From Ectothiorhodospiraceae bacterium (lineage in GTDB: Bacteria > Pseudomonadota > Gammaproteobacteria > SZUA-152), in contig NVUB02000035.1 in the NCBI GenBank assembly GCA_002401775.2, positions 1-33,463 on the forward strand: 33,463 nucleotides of DNA, in the 5' to 3' direction. The notes below the pieces were generated by a model, which saw only the letters and a program-made list of their open reading frames with translations, did not search any database and was not told where the DNA came from. A program made the position numbers and the translations under genes. Of the stretch, positions 18,018 to 27,446 are shown one piece after another. Position 1 is the stretch's first letter. Every line of letters starts with the position of its first letter.

Positions 18018-18286
18018 GATGAATTCTGGGCCGATGGGTGGAGTGATGTTGAAATTGAGCCTTCAGCTTGGCAAGAGGGTGGGAGCAGGGCCATGAACAA
18101 TATATCAACAATGAATTCCCTGGCTGGCTTTCACGATACTGTTCAGCAACGTATTATTAACACGTTTGGAGAGGCAGCGCACACCTATACAAATGCCTTG
18201 ACTATGATGCCGGCTGCACAGATAACGCGGCGGCGATCATGTATGCATATCCTTCGGCTACTGGTATTTATGCTGCGAAACGGTGA
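18018..18286 (+). pseudogene. Orphan second copy of the Rhs C-terminal tip, frameshifted
   Basis: Starts six bases after the first lipoprotein stop and repeats the last 276 bp of the Rhs gene (17016-17291) from GATGAATTCTGGGCC onward. It encodes DEFWADGWSDVEIEPSAWQ, ISTMNSLAGFHDTVQQ and, in a shifted frame, MYAYPSATGIYAAKR then TGA at 18284-18286. Compared with the parental tip it lacks 6 bp (EGGSGSRA becomes EGGSRA) and one base near 18223, giving exactly the observed 269 bp. A 74-aa frame from the ATG at 18093 to 18317, with AGGG upstream, could still be translated. There is no Rhs core or glycine-zipper region, so it is a displaced or duplicated tip rather than a full protein. Confidence 0.8.
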
Positions 18287-18320
18287 TGTTGAGGAAGAAG
18301 GCAGAATAATGCGATGAACA

Positions 18321-18992
18321 ATGCATAGAGTGTTTTCATACATTGTACTGTTTTTAAGCGGGGTGCTAATGCTCGGATGCAGTACAATGACGTATTACAA
18401 GGTTAGCATTTCTGATAATAGTGAACGTGTTGGCGATATTTTTCAACAGCGTATCAATCTTGAGGGTGTTTTGGTTCATGTCCAGCCTCGTAATGAAGCC
18501 AAATATAAAGAAATGCAGTATGTTTGGTTTGTTCCATATGATACTAAAAAATTCGATAAACGCCTTACTAGAAAGTGGCCGCCTTTTAGAGTCGAGTTTT
18601 TTGTTTATGCTGAAAACGATGGGTATTCTTTTACACCGAAGCACATAAAACTAAGTGTAAACGGTAAAGCGGAAGTCCAACCTTCTGATATTTCTGGTCC
18701 ATTAGATCGCTCGGAGAATATGCCTGATTGGACCATCTTTCTTGATGAGAAGTTAGGGCGAATTCGCTGCAAAGCTAACATGTTCAAAAATGCCATAAGC
18801 CGGGGTGTTTCTAGTGAAATTAAGTTATCCGAGAAGAATTGGTTGTGTTATGAGTTGTATTACGATATTGCAGTCCCAGCGTCAACGGATGATATTGTGA
18901 TAACAGTTAGAGGAATGAAAAGGGATGGAAAAGAATTATCAATTAAGACGATAACTTATCATGAAGGTGAGTATGGGAAGTCCTCTCTTTAA
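18321..18992 (+). CDS. Small lipoprotein after the orphan Rhs tip (copy 2)
   Basis: 223 aa, a clear paralogue of the lipoprotein at 17337. Shared blocks are FQQRIN (QQRIN in copy 1), VHVQP, KRLTRKWPP, VEFFVYAENDGY, QPSDISGPLDR, LGRIRCKANM and LSEKNWLCYELYYD; by eye roughly half the residues are identical. The signal MHRVFSYIVLFLSGVLMLGC ends in a lipobox. The sequence just before its ATG (GCGATGAACAATG) resembles that before copy 1 (GGGATGAATAATG), so the duplication covered the tip, the spacer and the lipoprotein. The divergence from copy 1 while keeping a full reading frame suggests selection for a distinct partner specificity. Family unrecognised. Confidence 0.75.
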   Translation: MHRVFSYIVLFLSGVLMLGCSTMTYYKVSISDNSERVGDIFQQRINLEGVLVHVQPRNEAKYKEMQYVWFVPYDTKKFDKRLTRKWPPFRVEFFVYAENDGYSFTPKHIKLSVNGKAEVQPSDISGPLDRSENMPDWTIFLDEKLGRIRCKANMFKNAISRGVSSEIKLSEKNWLCYELYYDIAVPASTDDIVITVRGMKRDGKELSIKTITYHEGEYGKSSL

Positions 18993-20298
18993 CGGTATAT
19001 TTGATAACAAGTGCAAGCAAAACGATAATTAACAATCCTAAGTATTTTTTCTGCGGCATCCAAGACTAAATAGGGACGAAATAGGCCATCTTTAAAAAAC
19101 CTCAAAAGAGTAAAAACGTGACTCGAAAAGATCGTTTCGAGAGCTGGTGGTGATGCTCTATGTAGGGATTTGTAATAGGTTATATGGTTGAAAGTTGCGC
19201 GGTTACGATGCGTGGTGGCAGACGTTGTCCGTAAAAGCAGGGTGTGGTAAGAGAGCAAAGAAAATGAGTACTTACTGAATATTTAGTGCTTCATATCAGT
19301 ATATCTAAATATACATATTTAGTGAGAGTCGCGTTTTCATGCTTGTTAGTCATTATAGAAGGGCTATTCAAAATCATTCAGAGTTTTTTAGGTGTGTGAT
19401 TAACGGGCAAAGTTGTTATCGTTTGGGTGTGCAATCGCTCCTGCGTACGCATCATGCGATCTCATGTCGAGAGGTTGTTTGCCAGGGGGGTAGGCCCTGC
19501 CGTAGATATCTTAATGCCACCCCTGCATACCATTACCGGTATATTTTCCAATCTGCATCAAAACCCATCCTTAAGCGTGGGTTTTGCAAGTTTTCCCCTG
19601 GTCTGGTGTTACGGGTAATTAGTTTGTTGGATAAAACCTGACCATTTAAGCCTTTATTTGGGATACGTTCGCCCCTCTGGTTACGGTGGTTTGGAAATGT
19701 CTTTACTCATAATGGGGATCAAATGCTTGAGGCGGCCATGTAACATAGTATAATCACACTTTTCAGTTGTATGATTTATGGCATGAAAAATTTCACTATT
19801 TAATGGTTTTTCTGCTCAACTTATTACATCAAGCTGCCGATACCTTGGCAAATTCAACATGGCGGATCGTTGCGCGGGCATCTAATTTTGGTATGACACA
19901 AGTAAAATGAATCATATTGGTAATGGATATTAGCGTATTGCCATATTGGGTTGGTAATATTACCGGAACAGGGAATTTATAAAGAAGTTCCCTTGTAAAA
20001 ATAAAAATACTTGTTACTATCAGTGCCATCGTACAAAATTACGGGCTGATTCAGTAATTAGCTGGTTAATACAAATAATAATGGTACAAAAAATAGACAC
20101 ATTAGGTTACAGGGAGTTTCCACTATCAGCGCAATGTTTATCCAGTCTTACGTTCGTAAGGCATCGCGTCAGGCTCAGTAATGTCGACGCTCACAGTGTA
20201 AACTGTCGGCCTTATGTCGAGGTTGCGAGCAATAGAGCAAATTCCAGTTTTATGTATGAAAATTAAACAAGTCTTCATAAAGAAGCAGGTGGGTAATT
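18993..20298. other. Gene-poor region of about 1.3 kb
   Basis: I see no supported gene. Open frames at 18989-19258 (minus), 19339-19641 (plus) and 19829-20029 (minus) have no recognisable domain, poor start signals and biased composition. A hairpin at 19560-19585 (AAAACCCA, 10-nt loop, TGGGTTTT) could be a weak terminator or an end of a small RNA. A short palindrome (GGTAATATTACC) lies near 19955. The region may be decayed accessory DNA downstream of the Rhs cassettes. Confidence 0.4.
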
Positions 20299-20673
20299 GT
20301 GATTTTTAGCGCCTACGTGCTTGTTGTATCAGCGACTAACGTAGCATCCGATGACGTTGTATTGGCTGGCATTGAATTGGATAGAACTGTATTAGATGAC
20401 AGAACAATGGCTGACAGAACAATGGCTGACAGGGTAATAGCTGACACATCAGCAAGCGATACGGTACCGAATAAAGGACATTATTCTCATGTTCAGCAAT
20501 TGTCGTTGGATTTGACGTTAAATATTGAACTCGCTAACCCAAGGCAGGAATTTGGGATGGATTGTTTTGCGACCCTGTCAGCAATAGGTAGCAAAATTAG
20601 TGCCGAGGTGAGTACAAATGACATAATAAGACGCTGCTCGTTTCTGTGGCCGGGGGCTGAGGGCAAAGCGTGA
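20299..20673 (+). CDS. Hypothetical small protein with a DRTMA repeat
   Basis: 124 aa from a GTG start with AGGTGG about 8 nt upstream. The N-terminus is mildly hydrophobic (MIFSAYVLVVSATNVAS) and could be a short signal. A 15-bp DNA repeat at 20398-20442 gives DRTMA-DRTMA-DRVIA, with a diverged extra copy (DRTVL) just before. Two Cys lie near the C-terminus. No family recognised. It could be a genuine small exported protein or a chance frame. It lies alone in a gene-poor region about 200 bp before the large lipoprotein gene. Confidence 0.35.
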   Translation: MIFSAYVLVVSATNVASDDVVLAGIELDRTVLDDRTMADRTMADRVIADTSASDTVPNKGHYSHVQQLSLDLTLNIELANPRQEFGMDCFATLSAIGSKISAEVSTNDIIRRCSFLWPGAEGKA

Positions 20674-20871
20674 TCGTAAATAACCTGATTCAGGTTGCCA
20701 TATAAAATTCTAATTAATTAAATTTGTATTATGAAGTGCTTATATGTTCATATGGCGTTTTTTAGTCGTATGAATGTGTATAACCAAAAATTTTCTCTTT
20801 GAGTGGTTGCTCATGGGGAGGATGTTTTGATAGTAAAAATGGATCTAAATTTAACCAAAACGAGGTAAATC

Positions 20872-23800
20872 ATGTTAAGAAAAAGCAAACTATCCTCCGC
20901 AGTGGCGATAGCCATAGCAGCAACCGTGAGTGTAACAACGTTGACCGGTTGTATAGATGAGGGAAGTACTTCCATCTCCAGAACCAGTGGTTCTGCTGAA
21001 ATCATCACCAACCCAAAGGGTTCGGTGGTCGGTAACGTGCAAGACACAAACGGTAATCCGTTGGCTGGCGTCACCGTCGGTATCGCCGGACAGACTACAA
21101 CAACAGACGCGCTAGGTAACTACCGCTTCGCCAATGTTGGTGTCACTAATGCAGCCGGTGCTGATGCTTCTATCGGTCATGACGATTTGCTGGTCACTGT
21201 TGCTGCCCCTACGGGTTACCTGGGCGCATACGTTAGAGTTGATCCTAACGCACAGATAGACGGTTCAAACGCAAACGAAGTACGTGAAAATACCACAACG
21301 TTGTTTATCGATGGATTCGTCGCACAAGCAGGAACTGCAGTATTGCCAGCATTAAGCAGCACCGTAACCGGCATACTGCGTAACAATACTACTCACGAAC
21401 CAATTCCAGGCATGTTAGTGACTTTGGATCTGGAAGAAGTTGGTGATAATGGCACGGGCCAAAATGATCACGATCAAGGTGTAGACCATGACGATGTAGA
21501 TGCCGGCTACCAAACCTTTGCATACACAGCAACTACAAATCCAGATGGCAGTTTTACTATCTTCAATGTTCCAGCTGATTCAGAGTTAAGAATCGAAGTA
21601 GAAGGGCACGAAGTCAATGGCCAATCCTACAATGGTAATACTGTAGCAACGAGCCATGTGCATGTTAATACCAATGACGAAGACACTACTGCGAATGTTG
21701 GTAATCTGTTAGTGACACCTCATTCACAAATTGATGACGCCGCACCTTATGTCATCAGTGTTGTCGGTGTACAAGACCAACAGGCTACACCTGGCCAGTT
21801 TAATGATGATCTGGATGGAACCGCCGCAACAGGCAGCATAGTGATTAACTTCAGTGAAGCCATGGCTTCTGCAGAAGTTGATGCCAATTCCGTAGTGGTC
21901 TATGACACCACAAATGCCGTTTATATCGTTGTAACAAGCGCAACGATGGCGGCTGATAATCGCAGTATGACCATCGAAACCACTTCAGCGATTCCTGAAG
22001 GCGCAACCTTCGACGTCAATATGTTAAGAGCTGATTTTCAGGATCTGGCAGGTAATAACATTGATGACATTGATGGACCAAACAGCACTCCTCTGGACGA
22101 TGTTAACTTTGACAGCGTATTCACTTCAGCAGCCAACGGTTCTGATATCTATCGTTTGACTTTGCGTACATTCCGTCAAATCAACACAAGTGCTTCTGGC
22201 GTAACTTTGGCTCAGTTATCTACTGATGCCACTGGCAGCGATGACGATATGCTTGTTCAGGCATCCAATGCAGCCTTTGCTGATGTTTGGGATGATGGCG
22301 GTGACTTCCAACAACTGAATGCATCGGATGATGACGATACTTTCGGTGGTGCGGATTCAGAAGAACGTTTGAATGACTTAGCGGTTGCACTGGGTGCGAG
22401 TGGTGTCACTGGTAATTCGACTCGGATTAACTTTACACCCATTGATGCCAGCGAGTATCAGATTACCGTCACCCGTGACGGAACCGCAAACGTGGCTGCC
22501 GCTGCCAGTATTATTGCTGATACCAATCCAGATGGTGTCACTACCAACTACCCTGGTGGAAACGTATTCGAAATTACTGATTTGAACGGCGGTACTTCCA
22601 CAATTCAATTGGTCATGAACAGTGTAGAGCCTGGTGATGTTGTTGAAATTACCCCTTTTGATGATCTGGGTTATGCCGGTTCACCAAATACGTTGGTCTT
22701 GGTTGACAATGTAGCACCTACCGCCGTTCTGCAAAATGCATACGGAGCTGATCCATCACAAAGTGGCGCAACGACTTCTGTGACCTTTGGTGACGGTGGT
22801 GAACTGTCCAATGTTGGAACTTCTGTCGTTGGTATGCCCGTTTGGAACGTAACCGCTGGTCTTTTAGACAATCTGGTTGCTGATAACGATGGTGACGGCA
22901 ATCCTGACAACATCAATGCGGGTGATGGTTCAGGTGCTATTCAACCATCTGACAATAATCTGTTGTTTGAGTTAATGGAAAACAATGTTGATGATGTTAG
23001 TGTTGGTGGTTCTGGTGTTCCGTACATAACACCTAATGCTAATGGCCCTTATGATGCTACAGCCTTTGCTGCGATGAATACCGCACGTACAGGTGGTTTC
23101 AGCATGTCAGAAGACGTAACACTAACCGGCACACCAATTTTCTCTGGTACGAATGCAACTTTGTCGGGTTATGCAGAAAATATGGATGTTACTCGTAATG
23201 ACGATAACGGCATCGTTAACGTCGATCTGATCAATGCAGATATCGATGATGTGTTTATGTTGGCCGCTGATACAGGTTCAACGGTAGACTTTGGTGCAGG
23301 CGCTATTACTGATACCGCAGGCAATGTATCGGTTGAAGCTACAGTCGTTATTCGTGACGATATGCCTCCAATGGTCGTATCAGCGGTGTACAGCGGTACT
23401 TCTGTTGTTGTGACCTTTAATGAGGCTGTTAATATTGATCTGGCAAATGACACGATCAATATCAGTGGTGTCGACCTTGGTTTAACACTGGCGACGATGA
23501 GTGCTGGAAACACTGTTCTGACGATCATTCCAGAGGATGACCGAGCAGGCCAGGCAACGGGCTCTTGGATTGATGAAGCCAATCCTGCAGTGGGTCTGGA
23601 TGGCTACGGAGACTTGAATCGTGCAGTGGTATTCTTCATGGCTCAGTATGCTGAAGTACTGAGCCCTGCGTATACATTGCAAGGTACATCCTTAACGGAA
23701 GGTCATGCTGTACTGAATACAGACTTCGTTGAAGATACTATGGGCAATGATTGGATTGGTGAAAATGCCGGCGTAACGTATGCGACGTTTGCTGCCATTG

Positions 23801-24204
23801 ATACCACTGGTGCTTTTGATGTGACTGAGCCGACAGTAACCGCTACAGGAACATTAACTAGTATAAGTTACTCGTTTGACCATCCATTGGATGTGTTGTC
23901 AGCGTTTGCTTCATGTGGCGGAACGGTTAGTGAGTCTACGGGTGATTTCACCATTAATAATGTGGCGACTGATGCCTGTTTTGAACTGAATGGTGCCCCA
24001 GTGGTTTCAGTTAACGCAACGTATAGCGGTACAACTGATATCTTAACTGTGAACTTAGTTTCAGTCGCTGTTGTTGCGACTGATACTATTCGTTGGTTAG
24101 CCAATGGTGCCGCTGCTCCTGCTACAGGTGTGTCCGGTGTGGTTACTGGCGAGTATGACTCGGTTGATACAACTACTGTTAATCTGGTATCTGTAACTCC
24201 ATAA
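20872..24204 (+). CDS. Large surface lipoprotein with carboxypeptidase-regulatory-like and Ig-like repeats
   Basis: 1110 aa. The signal MLRKSKLSSAVAIAIAATVS ends in lipobox LTGC (Cys27). About residues 50-110 contain GSVVGNVQDTNGNPLAGVTV and TDALGNYRF, a carboxypeptidase-regulatory-like beta-sandwich; a second copy begins at about 163 (STVTGILRNNT...NPDGSFTIFNVP). About 290-400 resembles an SbsA-type Ig-like domain (VINFSEAM, IPEGATFDV, DLAGN), and a similar motif (VVTFNEAVNI) recurs near 845. The rest is Asp/Thr/Gly-rich, as in calcium-binding adhesin-like surface proteins. GAGGT about 7 nt before the ATG supports the start. A strong terminator follows, so it is probably a single-gene unit. 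Ligand unknown. Confidence 0.82.
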   Translation: MLRKSKLSSAVAIAIAATVSVTTLTGCIDEGSTSISRTSGSAEIITNPKGSVVGNVQDTNGNPLAGVTVGIAGQTTTTDALGNYRFANVGVTNAAGADASIGHDDLLVTVAAPTGYLGAYVRVDPNAQIDGSNANEVRENTTTLFIDGFVAQAGTAVLPALSSTVTGILRNNTTHEPIPGMLVTLDLEEVGDNGTGQNDHDQGVDHDDVDAGYQTFAYTATTNPDGSFTIFNVPADSELRIEVEGHEVNGQSYNGNTVATSHVHVNTNDEDTTANVGNLLVTPHSQIDDAAPYVISVVGVQDQQATPGQFNDDLDGTAATGSIVINFSEAMASAEVDANSVVVYDTTNAVYIVVTSATMAADNRSMTIETTSAIPEGATFDVNMLRADFQDLAGNNIDDIDGPNSTPLDDVNFDSVFTSAANGSDIYRLTLRTFRQINTSASGVTLAQLSTDATGSDDDMLVQASNAAFADVWDDGGDFQQLNASDDDDTFGGADSEERLNDLAVALGASGVTGNSTRINFTPIDASEYQITVTRDGTANVAAAASIIADTNPDGVTTNYPGGNVFEITDLNGGTSTIQLVMNSVEPGDVVEITPFDDLGYAGSPNTLVLVDNVAPTAVLQNAYGADPSQSGATTSVTFGDGGELSNVGTSVVGMPVWNVTAGLLDNLVADNDGDGNPDNINAGDGSGAIQPSDNNLLFELMENNVDDVSVGGSGVPYITPNANGPYDATAFAAMNTARTGGFSMSEDVTLTGTPIFSGTNATLSGYAENMDVTRNDDNGIVNVDLINADIDDVFMLAADTGSTVDFGAGAITDTAGNVSVEATVVIRDDMPPMVVSAVYSGTSVVVTFNEAVNIDLANDTINISGVDLGLTLATMSAGNTVLTIIPEDDRAGQATGSWIDEANPAVGLDGYGDLNRAVVFFMAQYAEVLSPAYTLQGTSLTEGHAVLNTDFVEDTMGNDWIGENAGVTYATFAAIDTTGAFDVTEPTVTATGTLTSISYSFDHPLDVLSAFASCGGTVSESTGDFTINNVATDACFELNGAPVVSVNATYSGTTDILTVNLVSVAVVATDTIRWLANGAAAPATGVSGVVTGEYDSVDTTTVNLVSVTP

Positions 24205-24289
24205 CGAGTTATTACAGCTAAAACAGTAAACGGTTTTGTAGCCGGGGTGGTAAAGTATTATCACTTCGGTCACCGTGATTAAAATAAGG

Positions 24290-24323
24290 AAAGTGCGGCA
24301 GAAGCCTTGTCGCACTTTTTTTT
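24290..24323 (+). terminator. Intrinsic terminator of the large lipoprotein gene
   Basis: AAAGTGCGGCA (24290-24300) pairs with TGTCGCACTTT (24308-24318): 11 bp with one G-U pair, a 7-nt loop and then a run of T (to 24323). It is a textbook Rho-independent terminator about 86 nt after the stop codon. Confidence 0.9.
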
Positions 24324-24472
24324 AAATTACTATTTTTAATAATGAGCAAATTCTCAATCCGAGTTTGTTGATTATTAACAATAGGCCCTCAGGTCTGATG
24401 ATTCACGGCCTGATTCTGATATTGAGTGACTGTGGTTGAAATAAAAACCGCAGCAAACGGGAAGTAAAATCT

Positions 24473-27394
24473 ATGATTCAAGCACGGCAGTCTTTTTATC
24501 GGGTTTCCCTATTAACGGTTTCTCTGGCACTCCTCGTGATGCTCGGTTCTCAGGCTGTATTAGCGGCAACACCCCCTACCAGAGGTGGGCCAGATGCTTT
24601 TGGTTATTTTTATGCAGATTCCAATGACACGGAAGGACCAACCTATGATTTTGTCGACATCACTGCTACTGGTACTTCTTTGGTCTTAAGTGATGATGAC
24701 GTTGAATCCTTTACTATCCCCTTCAATTTCAATTTTTACGGTGTTGATTACAACACGGTATATGTCAGTTCTAATGGATTTATCAGTTTTGACTCAGGTG
24801 TTGATGATGGCTGTTGTAGTGGCAAAGCCGTTGCTACAGACGACGATGTCTCAACCTTCATTGCTGCATGGTGGGAGGACCTAAATCCTGATAACGGCCC
24901 AAGTGGTATCAATCCGGGACAGGGTAATAATGTGTTTTATGAGGTTCAGGGAACCGCACCGAACCGGGTGGTGATTGTCGAGTTTTTTAATGTGCCACAT
25001 TACGACGACGAAGGTACAAATCGGTTTGAATATAAGTTGTTTGAATCCACGAATATAATTGAAGTGCACTATGCCCAGTTGTTTGGTGATGGTGGGACTA
25101 CGTCAGCCGGTATAGAAGATGCCACTCAAACCACTGGCCTACAGTATTATCTTGATTCCGGTGACAATGGCCTGTTAGATTTAACGCTTCCGTTCGCAGT
25201 GCGATACCAGACAGGTGTGCTAACACAATCCTTCAACTTTAACTTGGGTGACGAAGGCTTTACCACAGAAATTATCGACGATGCACAGAATAACTGGGCA
25301 TTAGTAACGCAATCAGCTGGTACCGATCCGGCAACATTCCCGAGCCAGGTCTATGGTGTGCTAAACCAAGGGAATCTTGGAACTGAGCACAGTGCTCTGG
25401 TAAGCCCGGTGCTTGACCTAAGTAATACCTTTAGAATTTCTTTTGAGTCATATGTATCCAATGAAAATGGAACTTATGATAATGAGTATTTTGAAATATC
25501 GACTGACGGGGGAGCGACCTGGACAGAATTAACCAGTGAGGAGGTCAATCCCCAGTTCCAAGTCCAAAGGGCTTGGGAAACGATCAACGTGGTGGTTCCC
25601 ATGGGGCTTAGGTCGGTGAACGGCAGATTACGCTTCCGTTATGATACGGTGGATGGCTGTTGCGGACCGACCAATATATTTGGCTGGTATATCGACAATA
25701 TCAATTTATTTGGGTTGGCGGGTGTTTCTGCCAGTAACTCTACAATTGGGGTTGCACCGGGTACGGAAGTTATTCATACCATTACTATCAATAATGGTAC
25801 AGATGATGACACACTGTTTGATATTACCGACTTTTCTCTCTCAATCTTCACTGTAAGTCATCCTGCTACTGTGTTTGTGGCTGGTAATAGTTCAGTCACC
25901 TTCGATGTATCTGTTACTGTTCCTGATGTAAGCACTTTGATAGATAGCAATGATTCGTTCCAGCTACAAATTTCTGGTGCAGGCCTCACTGCATTTTCAA
26001 CCATCAGCACTAATACTGATAATCAGTTAACTAATCGTAATGATGGTTTTGATTCTCAAGCATTAAGCATCTCTAAAGATAATTCGACGGTGGTGTTTCA
26101 TTCTCGGTCTGACCTGACGGGTGATAATCCCAGCTTCTTCTTACAGATTTTCAAGGTTGATACTGATGGTAGTAACTTGATGCAGGTTACGCCGAATGAT
26201 GGTGTTGATCGCTTTTCAAGTAATCCGAGTATCAACGCGGATGCTAGCCTGATCGTATTTCAGTCCCGAATGAATCCGTTTGGCACAAATAATGATCTTC
26301 AAGATGAAATTTTTGTCTATGATGTGGCTGGTGCTGACTTTACTCAGTTAACTCAAGGCTCGTTTGGTAGGTCCTCTGTCTCTCCGCAGATATCAGCGGA
26401 CACCAACCGTGTTGTGTACAGTTCAAGTAATACGGGAACCCTCCAATTCGAAATTTTCTCCATTAATGTTAATGGCGGCAGTCTTCGTCAGTTGACACAG
26501 AATAACAATAATGCGAGTTCTTGGCCGAGTATTTCTGACGATGGTGCTCGTGTGGTATTTGAATCGAGAGCGCACATGATTTTTGGTGCCGGAAATGTGG
26601 TAAATATTCCTGATTATGTCGGTGTTTTAGCCACTAATGAGGATAATTCAAGCGAAATTTTTGCTATCAATGACGATGGCAGTGATCTACGCCAATTAAC
26701 CTATGCAGTAGGCATCTATAGTGATAGTTACCGTCCAAGAATATCGGGTGATGGACAAAAGCTGGTGTTCTACTCAAATGCGGATTTTGATGGTTCTCAA
26801 GAAATCATTGATAATCAGGACGGAACAGATGAGATTTTTGGAATTGATTTTGATGGAATGGGACTGACCCAGCTCAGTAATACTAACCGTGATTCTCGTT
26901 CCCCAAGAAACTCTTTTGACGGCAGTATCGTAACCTTCCAGTCTGCAGGTGATGTGCTTGGAGATGAGTCTAATATTGACGGGCAGAACTCTGTATTTGC
27001 AGCTGATCTGGATAATGGAGGATTGCTACAATTATCCATGGGGGGGGATGATCTCTTACCGACTATTTCCAGCGATGGTGAGCAGATAGTTTACAGTTCG
27101 AATTCAAATTTTCTTGGCAGAAATGCCCTGAATAATTATGAAGTATTTCTGGTCTATCTGAATGGGCGTGAATTTGATGGCACGATGTTTGTAAGCACAA
27201 ACATTCAGCAACTTACTGTTATGCAGATTAATATTCCTGGTGTTGATGATGACTTTCTTAAGCGTACCCTGGATGGGGATACTGCTGTGGTAGTAGTCAC
27301 TTCAACTACGGGTGGAATAGGTTCGTCGGAACCGATGTTCATGTTGCTGTTGGTTTCAATGCTCGCAATTCGTCGCCGGTTTGCTACCCATTAA
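24473..27394 (+). CDS. Exported PD40/TolB-type beta-propeller protein with C-terminal sorting signal
   Basis: 973 aa. Signal peptide (SLLTVSLALLVMLGSQAVLAA). About residues 70-240 form a beta-rich domain (FNFNFYGVDYNTVYVSSNGF, AAWWEDLNP). About 250-420 look like a jelly-roll (SALVSPVLDLSN, EYFEISTDGGATWTEL, FGWYIDNINLFG). From about 520 to 910, PD40/WD40-like propeller repeats run (IFKVDTDGSNLMQVT, DEIFGIDFDGMGLTQLS). The C-terminus GGIGSSEPMFMLLLVSMLA followed by IRRR is a Gly-rich motif, hydrophobic helix and Arg cluster, like GlyGly-CTERM signals processed by rhombosortase and linked to type II secretion. Two CC pairs (DGCCSG, DGCCGP) are unusual. GGGAAG lies 8 nt before the ATG. Probably surface-anchored or released; ligand unknown. 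Confidence 0.82.
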   Translation: MIQARQSFYRVSLLTVSLALLVMLGSQAVLAATPPTRGGPDAFGYFYADSNDTEGPTYDFVDITATGTSLVLSDDDVESFTIPFNFNFYGVDYNTVYVSSNGFISFDSGVDDGCCSGKAVATDDDVSTFIAAWWEDLNPDNGPSGINPGQGNNVFYEVQGTAPNRVVIVEFFNVPHYDDEGTNRFEYKLFESTNIIEVHYAQLFGDGGTTSAGIEDATQTTGLQYYLDSGDNGLLDLTLPFAVRYQTGVLTQSFNFNLGDEGFTTEIIDDAQNNWALVTQSAGTDPATFPSQVYGVLNQGNLGTEHSALVSPVLDLSNTFRISFESYVSNENGTYDNEYFEISTDGGATWTELTSEEVNPQFQVQRAWETINVVVPMGLRSVNGRLRFRYDTVDGCCGPTNIFGWYIDNINLFGLAGVSASNSTIGVAPGTEVIHTITINNGTDDDTLFDITDFSLSIFTVSHPATVFVAGNSSVTFDVSVTVPDVSTLIDSNDSFQLQISGAGLTAFSTISTNTDNQLTNRNDGFDSQALSISKDNSTVVFHSRSDLTGDNPSFFLQIFKVDTDGSNLMQVTPNDGVDRFSSNPSINADASLIVFQSRMNPFGTNNDLQDEIFVYDVAGADFTQLTQGSFGRSSVSPQISADTNRVVYSSSNTGTLQFEIFSINVNGGSLRQLTQNNNNASSWPSISDDGARVVFESRAHMIFGAGNVVNIPDYVGVLATNEDNSSEIFAINDDGSDLRQLTYAVGIYSDSYRPRISGDGQKLVFYSNADFDGSQEIIDNQDGTDEIFGIDFDGMGLTQLSNTNRDSRSPRNSFDGSIVTFQSAGDVLGDESNIDGQNSVFAADLDNGGLLQLSMGGDDLLPTISSDGEQIVYSSNSNFLGRNALNNYEVFLVYLNGREFDGTMFVSTNIQQLTVMQINIPGVDDDFLKRTLDGDTAVVVVTSTTGGIGSSEPMFMLLLVSMLAIRRRFATH

Positions 27395-27419
27395 ATCCTG
27401 CTAAGTTTATTGATCACTC

Positions 27420-27446
27420 AAAAGCCCCTCTTATACAGGGGCTTTT
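27420..27446 (+). terminator. Intrinsic terminator of the propeller protein gene
   Basis: AAAAGCCCCT (27420-27429) pairs perfectly with AGGGGCTTTT (27437-27446), a 10-bp stem with a 7-nt loop and a T-rich 3' arm. It lies 26 nt after the stop codon. The A-rich 5' arm means it could also act on the minus strand. Confidence 0.9.

Larger units (their letters stand above)
17016..18992 (+). repeat. Tandem duplication of a tip-plus-lipoprotein module (about 1 kb units)
   Basis: Unit A is 17016-18011 (Rhs tip, spacer, lipoprotein 1) and unit B is 18018-18992 (orphan tip, spacer, lipoprotein 2). The first ~120 nt of the units are almost identical, while the lipoprotein genes are strongly diverged. 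That gradient fits recombination or conversion focused on the tip start. Confidence 0.8.

Noticed and set aside
18989..19258. 89-aa minus-strand frame after the second lipoprotein
   Set aside because: No recognisable family and no supporting start signal; could be a remnant but cannot be supported.
19339..19641. 100-aa frame and the overlapping 63-aa frame at 19427
   Set aside because: No domain, odd composition, no start signal; two overlapping frames argue for chance.
20872..27394. The two large surface proteins considered as part of the Rhs toxin system
   Set aside because: They are 1.9 kb or more away, each with its own terminator, and share no domain with the tip or lipoproteins.
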